From: Nitratireductor sp.
GTDB taxonomy: Bacteria > Pseudomonadota > Alphaproteobacteria > Rhizobiales > Rhizobiaceae
DNA: 64,000 bases
Reading direction: 5' to 3'
Assembly: GCA_017854535.1 (NCBI GenBank)
Contig: JAFMHL010000004.1
Coordinates: 42,403-106,402, forward strand
The translations under genes were made by a program, and so were the position numbers. A model generated the notes under the pieces. It did no database searches, was not told the origin of the DNA, and saw nothing but the letters and a program-made list of their open reading frames with translations. Shown piece by piece: positions 34,874-44,381 of this stretch (position 1 is the stretch's first letter; every line of letters starts with the position of its first letter).

Positions 34874-35866
34874 ATGAAAGCACTTTATTATACTGGTACG
34901 CAGCAATCCGAGTTACGTACCGTTTCTGATCCGGTTGGTGACACACACAATGTTGTTGTGGCGATTAGCCATTGCGGCATATGCGGTTCAGATATGCATG
35001 CGTGGCACGGACATGATGCGCGGCGCGTTCCGCCGCTCATTCTCGGCCATGAAGCGGTTGGGATTGCGCTGGAAGGAAAATATAAAGACCAGCGGATTGC
35101 TATCAATCCACTGATGGAATGTGGGACCTGCGAAGCTTGTTCCAGTGGCAACGAGCATCTTTGTCTTGATCGTGAACTCATCGGCATGCGCGTGCCGGGT
35201 GCTTTTGCTGAAAAAATCGCAATCGCTGAAAAAAATATCTACCCGATACCGGATCATTTATCATTTCAAGAAGCAGCTCTTGCTGAGCCACTTGCCGTCT
35301 GTGTTCACGCGGTAAAAATTGGTATGAAGCGTTTGGAAAAACCTGCCGCAAAGGCTGAAGCACTTGTCTTGGGCGGTGGTGCAATTGGGCTCTTGACCGG
35401 ACTGGTTTTGAAAAATGCAGGGTTCGGAAAAATATGGATTGGCGAGACCAATGCAGGTCGTCGTGCCACGCTTGAAAAGCTTGGAGGGTTTTCGACTTAT
35501 GATCCAAGTGCTGCAGAGGCTGGCCCGAAAGACAGTTCTGTTGAATTGGTTCTCGATGCTGTTGGAATTGGGCCTACCCGCAAAACCGCATCAGGGAAAG
35601 TTAAGCCAGGCGGAACGATTGTCCATATCGGCTTACAGGATAACTCAGAGGGTTTGGATACGCGTCGCATAACGCTGCAGGAAATCGCTTTTATCGGTAC
35701 TTATTGCTACACAAGAGCAGATTTTCAGGAAGCATTGGATCTGTTGGCCGAAGGAAAAATATCAGGAGCCGGCTGGGCTGAAATTCGCAATCTTGACCAA
35801 GGTATAGTGTCTTTCGAGGACATCCATAATGGCAAAGCGCCACCCAAAATCATCCTTGAAATGTAG
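34874..35866 (+). CDS. Zinc-dependent medium-chain alcohol dehydrogenase
   Basis: A 330-residue MDR enzyme. Catalytic zinc ligands are in SHCGICGSDMHAWHGHD (~34) and LILGHEAVGIALEG (~55); the structural-zinc cysteines are in ECGTCEACSSGNEHLC (~78-93). The coenzyme fold is ALVLGGGAIGLLTGLVLKNAG (~158). It resembles threonine- or polyol-dehydrogenase groups. It lies 9 bp after the TRAP permease and would act on the imported or GMC-oxidised compound. Substrate unknown. Confidence 0.92.
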   Translation: MKALYYTGTQQSELRTVSDPVGDTHNVVVAISHCGICGSDMHAWHGHDARRVPPLILGHEAVGIALEGKYKDQRIAINPLMECGTCEACSSGNEHLCLDRELIGMRVPGAFAEKIAIAEKNIYPIPDHLSFQEAALAEPLAVCVHAVKIGMKRLEKPAAKAEALVLGGGAIGLLTGLVLKNAGFGKIWIGETNAGRRATLEKLGGFSTYDPSAAEAGPKDSSVELVLDAVGIGPTRKTASGKVKPGGTIVHIGLQDNSEGLDTRRITLQEIAFIGTYCYTRADFQEALDLLAEGKISGAGWAEIRNLDQGIVSFEDIHNGKAPPKIILEM

Positions 35867-35870
35867 TGTT

Positions 35871-36419
35871 TTAAAGCGGCTTGCGCGCTAATGCCCAGGC
35901 GGAAACGGGGATGTTTTCCTCGTTTTCCAAGCTATGTACACCTGCTTCAAACCGGACCCATTTATCCAGATTGGCGATCATCGCATCGCGATTGCCCCAT
36001 TGACCTGTCTTGATGGTCGACGCATCAAAGCCGCAGTCCTCCAAAAAGTAATGCAGGCCAGTGGCTGTCCACCTGCTGCAATCGAGCGGATGCGGGTGAT
36101 AGCGAATAAGGACTGGAACCGTGACCAGAAAATAACCTCCCGGACGCAAGGCTTTCAAAACGTTTTTTGAAGCGCGATAAGGATATTTCAAATGTTCCCA
36201 AACCTGCTCGGCAAAAATTACATCATATTTTCCATCTGGCGCGGCCTCACAAATATCCAATTCTGGATAACTTGAATTGGAATAGGTCTTGAACGGAAAG
36301 CGTTTCCATTTATGTCCTGATATTTCAAAGGCATCGAGAGTTTCGGGTTCAAGATCGCGGATCCATTGTTCCGTTTCCTGATGCATTACAATGCGCACCC
36401 AGTCTGCTGGCTTACCCAT
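35871..36419 (-). CDS. SAM-dependent methyltransferase (class I)
   Basis: A ~182-residue protein from ATG 36419 (MGKPADWVRIV); a GTG 30 bp further upstream lacks a ribosome site. Class I core: ISGHKWKRFPFKTYSNSSYPELDICEA, then KYDVIFAEQVWEHLKYPYRASKNV and LRPGGYFLVTVPVLIRYHP, typical of the UbiE/methyltransf_11 set. It is convergent with the alcohol dehydrogenase and divergent from the glycosyltransferases, so a surface-glycan methylation role is plausible. Confidence 0.82.
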   Translation of the reverse strand: MGKPADWVRIVMHQETEQWIRDLEPETLDAFEISGHKWKRFPFKTYSNSSYPELDICEAAPDGKYDVIFAEQVWEHLKYPYRASKNVLKALRPGGYFLVTVPVLIRYHPHPLDCSRWTATGLHYFLEDCGFDASTIKTGQWGNRDAMIANLDKWVRFEAGVHSLENEENIPVSAWALARKPL

Positions 36420-36610
36420 GTCTAAATTCCGTCTGCTGTTGATTGTCACTTAGAGAAATGGATAGGGAAATTAGACGCCTGAAGCAACCGTTAGAAGACA
36501 AGAACAGATTACAATTACGTCAGATTGGAATAAATTCCTTTAATTAAGCCATTTGCAATGTTACCTGTTTGCTTCTTCAAACCGATTTGCGCTGCAAAGA
36601 AAGCGAATAC

Positions 36611-37783
36611 ATGGCCAAAATTTTCTACTATATGCAGCATCTTATGGGCGTAGGGCATGTCTTTCGTTCCATGCGAATTGCTCAAGCGTTGGTTCGCCAA
36701 GGCCATCAGGTAGATTTCATCTATGGCGGTGAGCCTATTCCTAATTTCGAAGTCCCCGGTGCTACTATCCATTATTTGCCTCCGTTGCGCGGTGGGTCTT
36801 TCACATTCAAAGATATGGAAATGCCAAATGGTAAAGTGGCGGATGATGGCTATCGCGCCAAAAGGACTGCAAAGATATTGGAAGTTTTCAAGACGACAAA
36901 ACCGGATCTTGTTTTGACGGAAACCTTTCCCCTTGGACGCAGACAAATGCGGTTTGAACTGATCCCTCTGCTCGACGCCATCAAAGCAGAAGCGCGGTCT
37001 GTTAAAGTGATTTCTTCTATTCGTGATATTCTTCAGGAGAATTGGAAGCCATCACGCTATGATGAAGCCTGCGAGCTTATCCAAGATCAGTACACTGCCG
37101 TTTTGGTTCATGGGGATCGAGATTTCATTGGACTGGAAACTTCCTTCCCGCCTTATGACAGGATCAAAAACAAACTTGTTTATACAGGGATTGTTGCACC
37201 TGATGCAGCGCAAGCTGATGAAGTCACTCCCGAAAAATGTGATGTGATTGTGTCAGTCGGCGGTGGTGTTATGGGCAAAGAACTTCTGATGGCGGCTGTT
37301 GATGCAAAAGCCAAAAGTAGTCTCAAAGATGCAAATTGGTTGGTCGCCCATGGTGTCAATATGGATCAGGCGACCATCGACCATCTACAACAAAGCGTTG
37401 ATGAGAAAACCCGTTTGGTTCCTTTTGTCAAAAATCTGAGGGGTGTCATTTCAGGCGCGAAACTTTCTATTTCACGAGGTGGCTACAATACCGTTGCTGA
37501 TATTTTCCGATCAGGCACCAGATCCATTGTCGTTCCATTGTCAGACGGCATTGAAACGGAGCAATTGGTAAGAGGCGAAGTATTGCGTGAAAAACGATTG
37601 TCCGGTGTGGTTCATCCAGATCATCTGAGCGCCGAAACGCTTGCTAAGGAAATTGATCGGGTAATGGCTCTTCCTATCCCTGACAGAGGCAATATTAATT
37701 TGGATGGCGCTGAACAGTCAGCCCGCATGATTGGATTAATCGCTGAAGGCAAGCCATTGCCAGAAACAGCTTTAGCTCGATGA
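36611..37783 (+). CDS. GT28/MurG-like glycosyltransferase
   Basis: A ~390-residue GT-B enzyme beginning MAKIFYYMQHLMGVGHVFRSM; the GVGH Gly-rich loop followed by ALVRQGHQVDFIYGG is typical of MurG-related transferases. The C-terminal domain has IVSVGGGVMGKELLMAAVDA (~217) and LSISRGGYNTVADIF (~297), the donor-binding motif. Start ATG 36611 chosen from similarity to other GVGH starts. It overlaps the following GT4 gene by 4 bp (ATGA). A related but not close protein is encoded at 49763-50956. Confidence 0.88.
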   Translation: MAKIFYYMQHLMGVGHVFRSMRIAQALVRQGHQVDFIYGGEPIPNFEVPGATIHYLPPLRGGSFTFKDMEMPNGKVADDGYRAKRTAKILEVFKTTKPDLVLTETFPLGRRQMRFELIPLLDAIKAEARSVKVISSIRDILQENWKPSRYDEACELIQDQYTAVLVHGDRDFIGLETSFPPYDRIKNKLVYTGIVAPDAAQADEVTPEKCDVIVSVGGGVMGKELLMAAVDAKAKSSLKDANWLVAHGVNMDQATIDHLQQSVDEKTRLVPFVKNLRGVISGAKLSISRGGYNTVADIFRSGTRSIVVPLSDGIETEQLVRGEVLREKRLSGVVHPDHLSAETLAKEIDRVMALPIPDRGNINLDGAEQSARMIGLIAEGKPLPETALAR

Positions 37784-38895
37784 AAAAGATTGCTTTTTAC
37801 GCTCCGGTTAAACCGCCAGATCATCCAATCCCGTCCGGAGATCGAGAGATATCGCGTTTGTTGATCAAAGCGTTGCAATTTGCCGGGCATGATGTGACGG
37901 TAGCTTCCAAATACATCAACTATCAAAAACGGCCCGGCACAGAGTTGTTTGAAACACGCGCAAGTGGGGCAAGGGTTGAAGCCAATAGATTGATCGCTCA
38001 CTACCAAGCTATGGCTTTCACAGAGCGGCCCGATATCTGGTTCACCTACCACACCTATTGCAAGGCGCCCGATATCCTCGGGCAACTTGTTAGTGATGCG
38101 CTCAATATACCCTATGTAACGGCAGAGGCATGCCGCACCCGTCAAAACACTGACGCTGACTGGAAGGCGGGACGAGATATTGTTCAATCTGGCATTCATC
38201 GCGCTGCAATCAATTTTTGCCTAAAGCCATCGGACATGGATTACCTCAAAACAGTGCTGCCTGACATGAAGAGCGTTTTGGAATTGCCGCCTTTCGTGGA
38301 TGAAGAGATTATTCTTGGAAACAGCAAGCAAGCCGAAGCTATGTCTTTTGACAACGACTTTCCCACCATTATCACGGTAGGTATGATGCGACCTGGCAAG
38401 AAACGAATTTGCTATGACTATCTTGCGAAAGCATTAGCGCATTTGAAAAATGAAAAATGGAATCTTGTGGTCGTGGGTGACGGACCAGAGCGCGAAAATA
38501 TCGAGGCGATGTTTTCAGAACACTCTAAAGAGCGTTTCCAATGGGCTGGTTTGGTCTCGCCTGAAAAAGTTCACGAGCTGATGGAAAGCTCCGATATTTT
38601 TGCATGGCCAGGCTATCAGGAACCGATCGGCATGGTTTATCTCGAGGCGCAGGCTTTGGGCCTGCCCGTTGCAGCCATGCATTCTCTTGGTGTGCCAACA
38701 GTGGTTCTAGATGGAAAAACAGGGCTGCTTTCCAAGGAAGGTGACGAAATAGCTTATGCAGACAATCTTCAAAAGCTGCTGACAGATCCGCAATTGCGAG
38801 AACGTCTTGGCGCGCAAGGTGCGCGCCATATTCATGCGTCTCATGGAATAGAAGCTGCGGCAAAATTGATTTCGGCAGCATTGGAGCAGCTGTGA
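37780..38895 (+). CDS. Family 4 glycosyltransferase
   Basis: A 371-residue GT-B protein: MKKIAFYAPVKPPDHPIPSG at the start, ITVGMMRPGKKRICYDYLAKAL (~198) for the second domain, LVVVGDGPERENIEAMF, and the donor motif EPIGMVYLEAQALGLPVAA (~283) with the conserved Glu residues. Start overlaps the previous stop; its end overlaps the deacetylase start. Part of a three-gene polysaccharide unit. Confidence 0.92.
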   Translation: MKKIAFYAPVKPPDHPIPSGDREISRLLIKALQFAGHDVTVASKYINYQKRPGTELFETRASGARVEANRLIAHYQAMAFTERPDIWFTYHTYCKAPDILGQLVSDALNIPYVTAEACRTRQNTDADWKAGRDIVQSGIHRAAINFCLKPSDMDYLKTVLPDMKSVLELPPFVDEEIILGNSKQAEAMSFDNDFPTIITVGMMRPGKKRICYDYLAKALAHLKNEKWNLVVVGDGPERENIEAMFSEHSKERFQWAGLVSPEKVHELMESSDIFAWPGYQEPIGMVYLEAQALGLPVAAMHSLGVPTVVLDGKTGLLSKEGDEIAYADNLQKLLTDPQLRERLGAQGARHIHASHGIEAAAKLISAALEQL

Positions 38896-39662
38896 GTTTC
38901 GATCCTATACAAATGTTGGATGCTGAAATTGCGCTCTGGGAAGAGAGCGGATTGACACCACGGCTTTGGTGGCGGGACGATGATACTACAGAACTATCCG
39001 TGCCTTTATCTAAGCTGTCGGATTTGGCCGCTCAATTTAAAGTGCCTGTGTTACTTGCTGTCATTCCATCACTCGCCAAACAAGAACTCTCAGCCTTCGT
39101 TTCTAGTAATCCATGGCTTGATGCTGCAACACACGGGTTTTCCCATACAAATCATGGTGACCAAGATACGAAGAAAACTGAACTGACTGAGAACTCCCTT
39201 GGCCGCTCGGTTCAAGATGTTGCCCAAGAGTTGATAACTTCCAGAAAAAATATGGAAGACATGTTTGGACTTGCTGCAAGTCAAATTCTGGTGCCGCCAT
39301 GGAACCGTATATCTACATCGGCCTTACAAACTTTGCCGTCCATTGGGTTTAAGTTGCTTTCGACCTTTACCGACCAGAAACTGTCTACAGATATTCATCA
39401 AATCAATTGCCATATTGATCTGATGCATTGGCGTCCAGATCGATTGGCGAAAACAATTCGTGAGGTTACTGATGAACTCCTCATCTGCCTACAAGATCGA
39501 CGCATCTCGGACTATCCCAAGCAGCCTATCGGCATCTTAAGTCACCATCTTGTGCATGATGAAAATGCTTGGGAGGCGACTGAATTCCTGATGTCTTATT
39601 TTGCCAAGCAGCCCTGTATCAAAACGCTAACGCAGGCTGACCTTCTAAGCCTGACACATTAA
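38892..39662 (+). CDS. Polysaccharide deacetylase-like protein
   Basis: A 256-residue NodB-fold protein starting at GTG 38892, 4 bp inside the preceding gene. Catalytic-type motifs are present: RLWWRDDDTTELSVPL with the Asp pair (~24), ATHGFSHTNHG providing His ligands (~79), and VPPWNRIS (~135). No signal peptide, so it appears cytosolic, unusual for a cell-surface deacetylase and suggesting action on a lipid-linked or nucleotide-linked intermediate. It completes the GT28-GT4-deacetylase unit. Confidence 0.85.
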   Translation: MSFDPIQMLDAEIALWEESGLTPRLWWRDDDTTELSVPLSKLSDLAAQFKVPVLLAVIPSLAKQELSAFVSSNPWLDAATHGFSHTNHGDQDTKKTELTENSLGRSVQDVAQELITSRKNMEDMFGLAASQILVPPWNRISTSALQTLPSIGFKLLSTFTDQKLSTDIHQINCHIDLMHWRPDRLAKTIREVTDELLICLQDRRISDYPKQPIGILSHHLVHDENAWEATEFLMSYFAKQPCIKTLTQADLLSLTH

Positions 39663-39678
39663 GCCAATTACCAGCTCA

Positions 39679-42138
39679 TCACATATCATCATAACCGGAA
39701 GCTTTTTTGTTACCCTTGGCATCTAGCGGCACTTCGTCTTCAATCACGTTCCGCACTGCGCCTGTTACTGCCTTCTTTTGAACGGCTGTTAGACGTTTCG
39801 GTTTTTGATCTTCAGCCATTCGCACCGTCACCTCCCGGTGAGCAAATTTGATGCCTTCTTTTTCGAATAATTCACGAATAGCCGCATAAATCGCTTTGCG
39901 TGTAATAAACTGATCGCCCGGGCGCGTCATGAATTTGACCCGAACGATCATTGCCGAATCTTCCATTTTATAAACGCCTTGGGATTTCAACGGCTGCAGA
40001 AACAATTCGCCAATGGTTTCATCTTCCAACAATTCCTGTCCCAATTTCTTGACGAGCTTACGCACTCTTTCAACATCGGTGTCATAGGGCAGACGCAGGG
40101 GCAACTTCATCATCACCCAGTCACGGGAAAAGTTGGTGATGCGTTTGATTTCACCAAATGGAATTGTGTGTACTGCGCCCAAATGATGGCGCAATTGGAA
40201 AGAGCGCATGGAAATTTTTTCAACGATGCCCCTAATATCTTCAATCTCGATATACTCGCCTTTTCGAAAAGCATCATCGATCAGGAAGAAAGTTCCAGAG
40301 AAAATATCGCGTATCAAGGTTTGGGCACCGAAACCAATGGCGATGCCCACAACACCAGCACCTGCAAAGAGCGGACCAACATCGACACCAAGATTGGAAA
40401 GAACCACAACAATACAAATTGCTACAATGATTGAAACAAGAATGTTTCTGAAAATAGGAAGAAGCGTTGCAAGCCGAGATTGGCCTTTTCCGCCCTCACC
40501 GTCTCCTTCTCCTGGTTTCCCTGCATCTTTATCGAGGGTGCCGCCCTCTTCGACGATCTTGTAATCAATATACTGGTTGAAAGCGCGATAAGCACCAAGG
40601 GCAATTACCAGTACCAATATTGTATCTAGAAATGCCGCCAGTGGATGACCACCATCGCGACCAATGTCCACACCCCAAAGTCTGGATAGTTCGCCAAGTG
40701 AAACAGTAATTACTGTTGCTTGAATGAAACCAGCAAAGAATGGTTTGAAGACAGGCAGATATTTGCAATGAGGATTTTTAGGGCGATCATCCTCATAAAT
40801 GGTCATCTCCTCACCATCGCGCAAATCGTCATCGCGATCATCGTCAAGACGACTTGCTAGAGATTGGGTTGACCGATTACTTTGCCACTCGCGCATTTCT
40901 CTCAAAGATCTGTCGCGGCGTGTTTTGTAAAATTTCAATTCGCGGTGTTGATAAATTGCTTCTAGAATAAAAATGGCGAGGCCATAGATGAAGATGGCAA
41001 CCACAAAGACGATGATCGGGGCAGCCAGTAGCAAAAACCCGCCTGGCGAACCCAGCACAAGGCGCAAGGAGCTGGCGACCCAAGCAGCTATGATATAAAT
41101 CAGCATTACCGGCGTTGCGATGCTGGCAATCATGGATCTAAGCCGCGATGCACTGTTAGGCGAGTCCGTTCCCAAAACCAGAGACTTCGTGTCTTGGCGG
41201 TGCAAAAGGGTCAGCGAGATCAGCATGATGGCGATCAGAAGCATTCCTAATATGAAAGTTACGCGGAAAACATCATTGGAAATTTCCAGATCTTCTACCA
41301 AACGGCAGAATAAAATGATGAGGGCACTGGCTGTTAAAATTCGCGCCCAGTCACGAAATAAGAGTTTGGCCCTGTCGTCGGACAAATTTACAAGTCTGTG
41401 GCTCGGTGTGTCCGGCATATAGAAATTCCAGAACACAACGCTGCGCACAATGCGATAGACGGCATAGGTTGATAAAACATCGAATATCATTTTCTGGGAT
41501 TGAGCGTGGCCACTGTCGAAGATAACGGCAATCAAAATTGCTGTTACAAAGGCAACAACAATACCAAAGGTCATCCATGAGGCACGAAACAGGATAAATC
41601 CAAGCTTTCCAGCTAATCGTTTTTCGTTTGCCTTATAGAAAGTTTCGCGAAGATGGTCTTTGCCCCAACCGGTTATCGTACGAAACGCCATATGACCGAC
41701 GATCAATCCACCGATTGCAGTCGCCAAGGCTCGGACAATCCACCACAAATCACGATTTGGATGCATTCCGGCCAGGATTTGCGGCAGGCTTTCGTATATC
41801 TCGATTGTGTGGTTCCACATGAACACAAACCGATTTCGAGCACGCAACAGATTGGAGCCAGAAAATATGGAGGTCATCGACATTTCGGGTTCGACGGGCT
41901 TTGCCTCATCTGTTGGATCTATAATGATAATCCTGGAACCAGCTGATTTTGCGCTTTCAATCATTTGTTGGAGTGCCTGCTCATTTGCAGCTGCACTGTT
42001 TTCTGGCGTGGCTTCAGATGGCGTCTTTTCTCCACTAACAATCGACGGCAATAATTGCGCATGGGTTGTCTGAAAAAGAGACAGTACCGTCACAAATACA
42101 AGGACAAATGAGAGCAGGGTAAGGCGAAGCAATTTCAT
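39679..42138 (-). CDS. Large MscS-family mechanosensitive channel
   Basis: An 819-residue inner-membrane protein with signal peptide (LTLLSFVLVFVTVLSLFQTTHA) and a periplasmic N-terminal domain. About ten membrane segments then lead to the MscS core: LLPIFRNILVSIIVAICIVV, NLGVDVGPLFAGAGVVGIAI (pore helix), FGAQTLIRDIFSGTFFLIDD and FRKGEYIEIEDIRGIVEKI. The C-terminal soluble part ends with a charged tail. A charged cytoplasmic loop (RSTQSLASRLDDDRDDDLRD) sits mid-protein. Probably releases solutes at hypo-osmotic shock. The gene is apparently monocistronic. Confidence 0.93.
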   Translation of the reverse strand: MKLLRLTLLSFVLVFVTVLSLFQTTHAQLLPSIVSGEKTPSEATPENSAAANEQALQQMIESAKSAGSRIIIIDPTDEAKPVEPEMSMTSIFSGSNLLRARNRFVFMWNHTIEIYESLPQILAGMHPNRDLWWIVRALATAIGGLIVGHMAFRTITGWGKDHLRETFYKANEKRLAGKLGFILFRASWMTFGIVVAFVTAILIAVIFDSGHAQSQKMIFDVLSTYAVYRIVRSVVFWNFYMPDTPSHRLVNLSDDRAKLLFRDWARILTASALIILFCRLVEDLEISNDVFRVTFILGMLLIAIMLISLTLLHRQDTKSLVLGTDSPNSASRLRSMIASIATPVMLIYIIAAWVASSLRLVLGSPGGFLLLAAPIIVFVVAIFIYGLAIFILEAIYQHRELKFYKTRRDRSLREMREWQSNRSTQSLASRLDDDRDDDLRDGEEMTIYEDDRPKNPHCKYLPVFKPFFAGFIQATVITVSLGELSRLWGVDIGRDGGHPLAAFLDTILVLVIALGAYRAFNQYIDYKIVEEGGTLDKDAGKPGEGDGEGGKGQSRLATLLPIFRNILVSIIVAICIVVVLSNLGVDVGPLFAGAGVVGIAIGFGAQTLIRDIFSGTFFLIDDAFRKGEYIEIEDIRGIVEKISMRSFQLRHHLGAVHTIPFGEIKRITNFSRDWVMMKLPLRLPYDTDVERVRKLVKKLGQELLEDETIGELFLQPLKSQGVYKMEDSAMIVRVKFMTRPGDQFITRKAIYAAIRELFEKEGIKFAHREVTVRMAEDQKPKRLTAVQKKAVTGAVRNVIEDEVPLDAKGNKKASGYDDM

Positions 42139-42412
42139 GTTAAGTGCCTATTAATTCCGTTGAGTATGATTAACTTCACAACCAAAATAAGTTTGTATTA
42201 CCTAAGATAGTCTTTGTAATCAGCGGTGCCAATCAGCAATATTCAATTCTGAGTGAGCGGAGTTTCGTGTTTATCCTCTATAAACAATGAGTTCCCAGTG
42301 TATTTGGAAAATTGTGTTTGCATTTTGCTGGGTCCTCGTTACTTTACTCTTTGATAAAAGCCTAGGTTTTTATGTTAGACCGAACCAAGGGAGCCCTTTC
42401 AGGTAATCGCTG
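42139..42412. other. Intergenic promoter region between divergent mscS-type and ABC genes
   Basis: The 274-bp A+T-rich gap would hold both promoters. No repeat, hairpin or small gene was noted. Confidence 0.5.
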
Positions 42413-44347
42413 ATGTCAGTATTGAGTAAAGAAAAAGATATTACGCAACCCTCTCTTGGGCCTGAAACGGCGGAAGACCTTCTTCGCATTGAAAATTTAA
42501 CTCTTTCTATTCAGACACATCGCTTATCCCTTGAAGTTTTAAAGGGTGTGAGCTTCAGGGTTCCAGTTGGTAAAACTGTTGCATTGGTTGGCGAGTCTGG
42601 ATCTGGCAAATCAATCATCGCGCAGGCTATATTAGGCATCCTGCCGCAAGTTGCCAAAATTACCGGCGGTAATATTTACTTTAAAGATCCGGCCCTTCAA
42701 TCGCCTCCGCGCGATCACGCTTCTGAAGATCCAGACAACGAGTATATGCAGTCGATGCGTGGTGGTAGAATTTCCATCATATTTCAGGAGCCTATGACGT
42801 CGTTGTCCCCAATCCATAAAGTTGGGGATCAGGTCGAAGAGGCTTTGGTTTTGCACAGGGATATAAGCAAAGAAGAAGCCAAATCGGTAACTTTGGATAT
42901 GCTTAAACTGGTTGGCTTTCCTGATCCTGAACGTGCTTATGATATGTATTCAATGGAACTGTCAGGTGGCCTTCGCCAAAGGGCGATGATAGCCATGGCT
43001 CTTATCTGCAACCCTGCCCTGCTTATCGCAGATGAACCGACTACCGCGCTAGATGTTACGGTTCAGGCGCAGGTGCTTGGTCTTTTGAAAGAGATGCAGA
43101 AAAAGCTGAATATGTCGCTTTTGCTCATCACTCATGATTTGGGTGTGGTTGCGAATATGGCGGATGAAGTGGTCATCATCTATCATGGCGAGATTTTAGA
43201 GTCTGGGCCGATTGAAGAAATTTTTGAAAACCCGGGACATGATTACACGAAAGCATTGATGCGTGCTGTTCCAAGCTTACGCATGAAAAAGGGGGATGTA
43301 TTACAAGCCTTACGTGAGGCGGATCATACAATCCCAAAAATGCTGGCTAAAAACCACGCTACCGATCCAACAAAAGCGCTGCTTTCGGTCAAGAATGTCA
43401 CGAAGAGTTTTGGGGAACGCGAAAGCAGTTGGTTTGCGAAAAACACCAATCGGTTCGTTGCTGTTGATGATGTCAGTTTTGACATTCACCAAGGGGAATG
43501 CTTTGGCGTGGTGGGTGAAAGCGGTTGCGGCAAATCCACCCTCAGCAAACTGATCATGCGCGCCTTGACCGTTGACAGCGGCAAAATTGATTTTGTTACG
43601 CCGCAAGAAACATTTGATGTAAGTTCCCTCCAAGGCAAGCGCCTCAAAGATTATCGACGCCATGCTCAGATTGTCTTTCAAGATCCGTTTAGCTCCCTCA
43701 CGCCCCGCTCAACAGTTCTCAATACTTTGATGGAGCCCATGGAAATTCATGGGATGGGCAATTTTGCAGAACGCAAAGAATATGCAACCGAGTTGATGTC
43801 GATGGTTGGATTGAAGCCAACATTTCTAAACCGATATCCTCATAGTTTTTCTGGCGGGCAACGCCAGCGCATCGGTATCGCGCGCGCTTTGGCTTTATCC
43901 CCTGAGCTGTTGATTTGTGACGAACCGGTATCCGCGCTTGACGTGTCTGTGCAAGCACAAATTCTAAATTTACTTCGCAAACTACAATCTGAACTTGGGC
44001 TGACAATGTTATTTATCTCCCATAATCTGGCAGTGATAAAATATATTGCAGACAGAATTGCGGTTATGCGGAAAGGCAAGATCGTGGAAATTGCTTCCTG
44101 CGATGAATTATTTAAAAATCCGATACACCCCTACACCAAAACCTTGTTGGCGGCGGTGCCTGATATTGATCCATCTGTTAAGTTGGATTTCCAGGCGTTG
44201 GTTTCTGAAACTGAAAATGTGGAAGACCAGTGGGATCCGGTGTATAGATGTTGGGGCGAACAAAAAGACGGATCAAAACTGCACAATATTGGGAGGAACC
44301 ATTTTGTGCTGGCTAATGGGGAATTTGGACCGTCATACTATAAATGA
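42413..44347 (+). CDS. Peptide-type ABC importer, fused double ATPase (DppDF-like)
   Basis: A 644-residue protein with two complete ATPase domains. First: [16 protein letters not shown] (~64), [19 protein letters not shown] (~183), [18 protein letters not shown]. Second: [18 protein letters not shown] (~366), [20 protein letters not shown] (~480), [18 protein letters not shown], with the oligopeptide-type [15 protein letters not shown] at the end. The first gene of a four-gene importer whose order (double ATPase, binding protein, two permeases) fits the peptide/nickel family. Confidence 0.94.
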   Translation: MSVLSKEKDITQPSLGPETAEDLLRIENLTLSIQTHRLSLEVLKGVSFRVPVGKTVALVGESGSGKSIIAQAILGILPQVAKITGGNIYFKDPALQSPPRDHASEDPDNEYMQSMRGGRISIIFQEPMTSLSPIHKVGDQVEEALVLHRDISKEEAKSVTLDMLKLVGFPDPERAYDMYSMELSGGLRQRAMIAMALICNPALLIADEPTTALDVTVQAQVLGLLKEMQKKLNMSLLLITHDLGVVANMADEVVIIYHGEILESGPIEEIFENPGHDYTKALMRAVPSLRMKKGDVLQALREADHTIPKMLAKNHATDPTKALLSVKNVTKSFGERESSWFAKNTNRFVAVDDVSFDIHQGECFGVVGESGCGKSTLSKLIMRALTVDSGKIDFVTPQETFDVSSLQGKRLKDYRRHAQIVFQDPFSSLTPRSTVLNTLMEPMEIHGMGNFAERKEYATELMSMVGLKPTFLNRYPHSFSGGQRQRIGIARALALSPELLICDEPVSALDVSVQAQILNLLRKLQSELGLTMLFISHNLAVIKYIADRIAVMRKGKIVEIASCDELFKNPIHPYTKTLLAAVPDIDPSVKLDFQALVSETENVEDQWDPVYRCWGEQKDGSKLHNIGRNHFVLANGEFGPSYYK

Positions 44348-44381
44348 GATAAATTTAATTCGCCACAGCGCGGGGGGAACT

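Noticed and set aside
37621..38199. 192-codon open frame on the minus strand
   Set aside because: It is antisense to two overlapping glycosyltransferase genes and lacks a ribosome site or domain.
44046..44381. Extended N-terminus for the peptide-binding protein
   Set aside because: It overlaps the ATPase gene in another frame; the ATG at 44382 has a strong ribosome site and a proper signal peptide.
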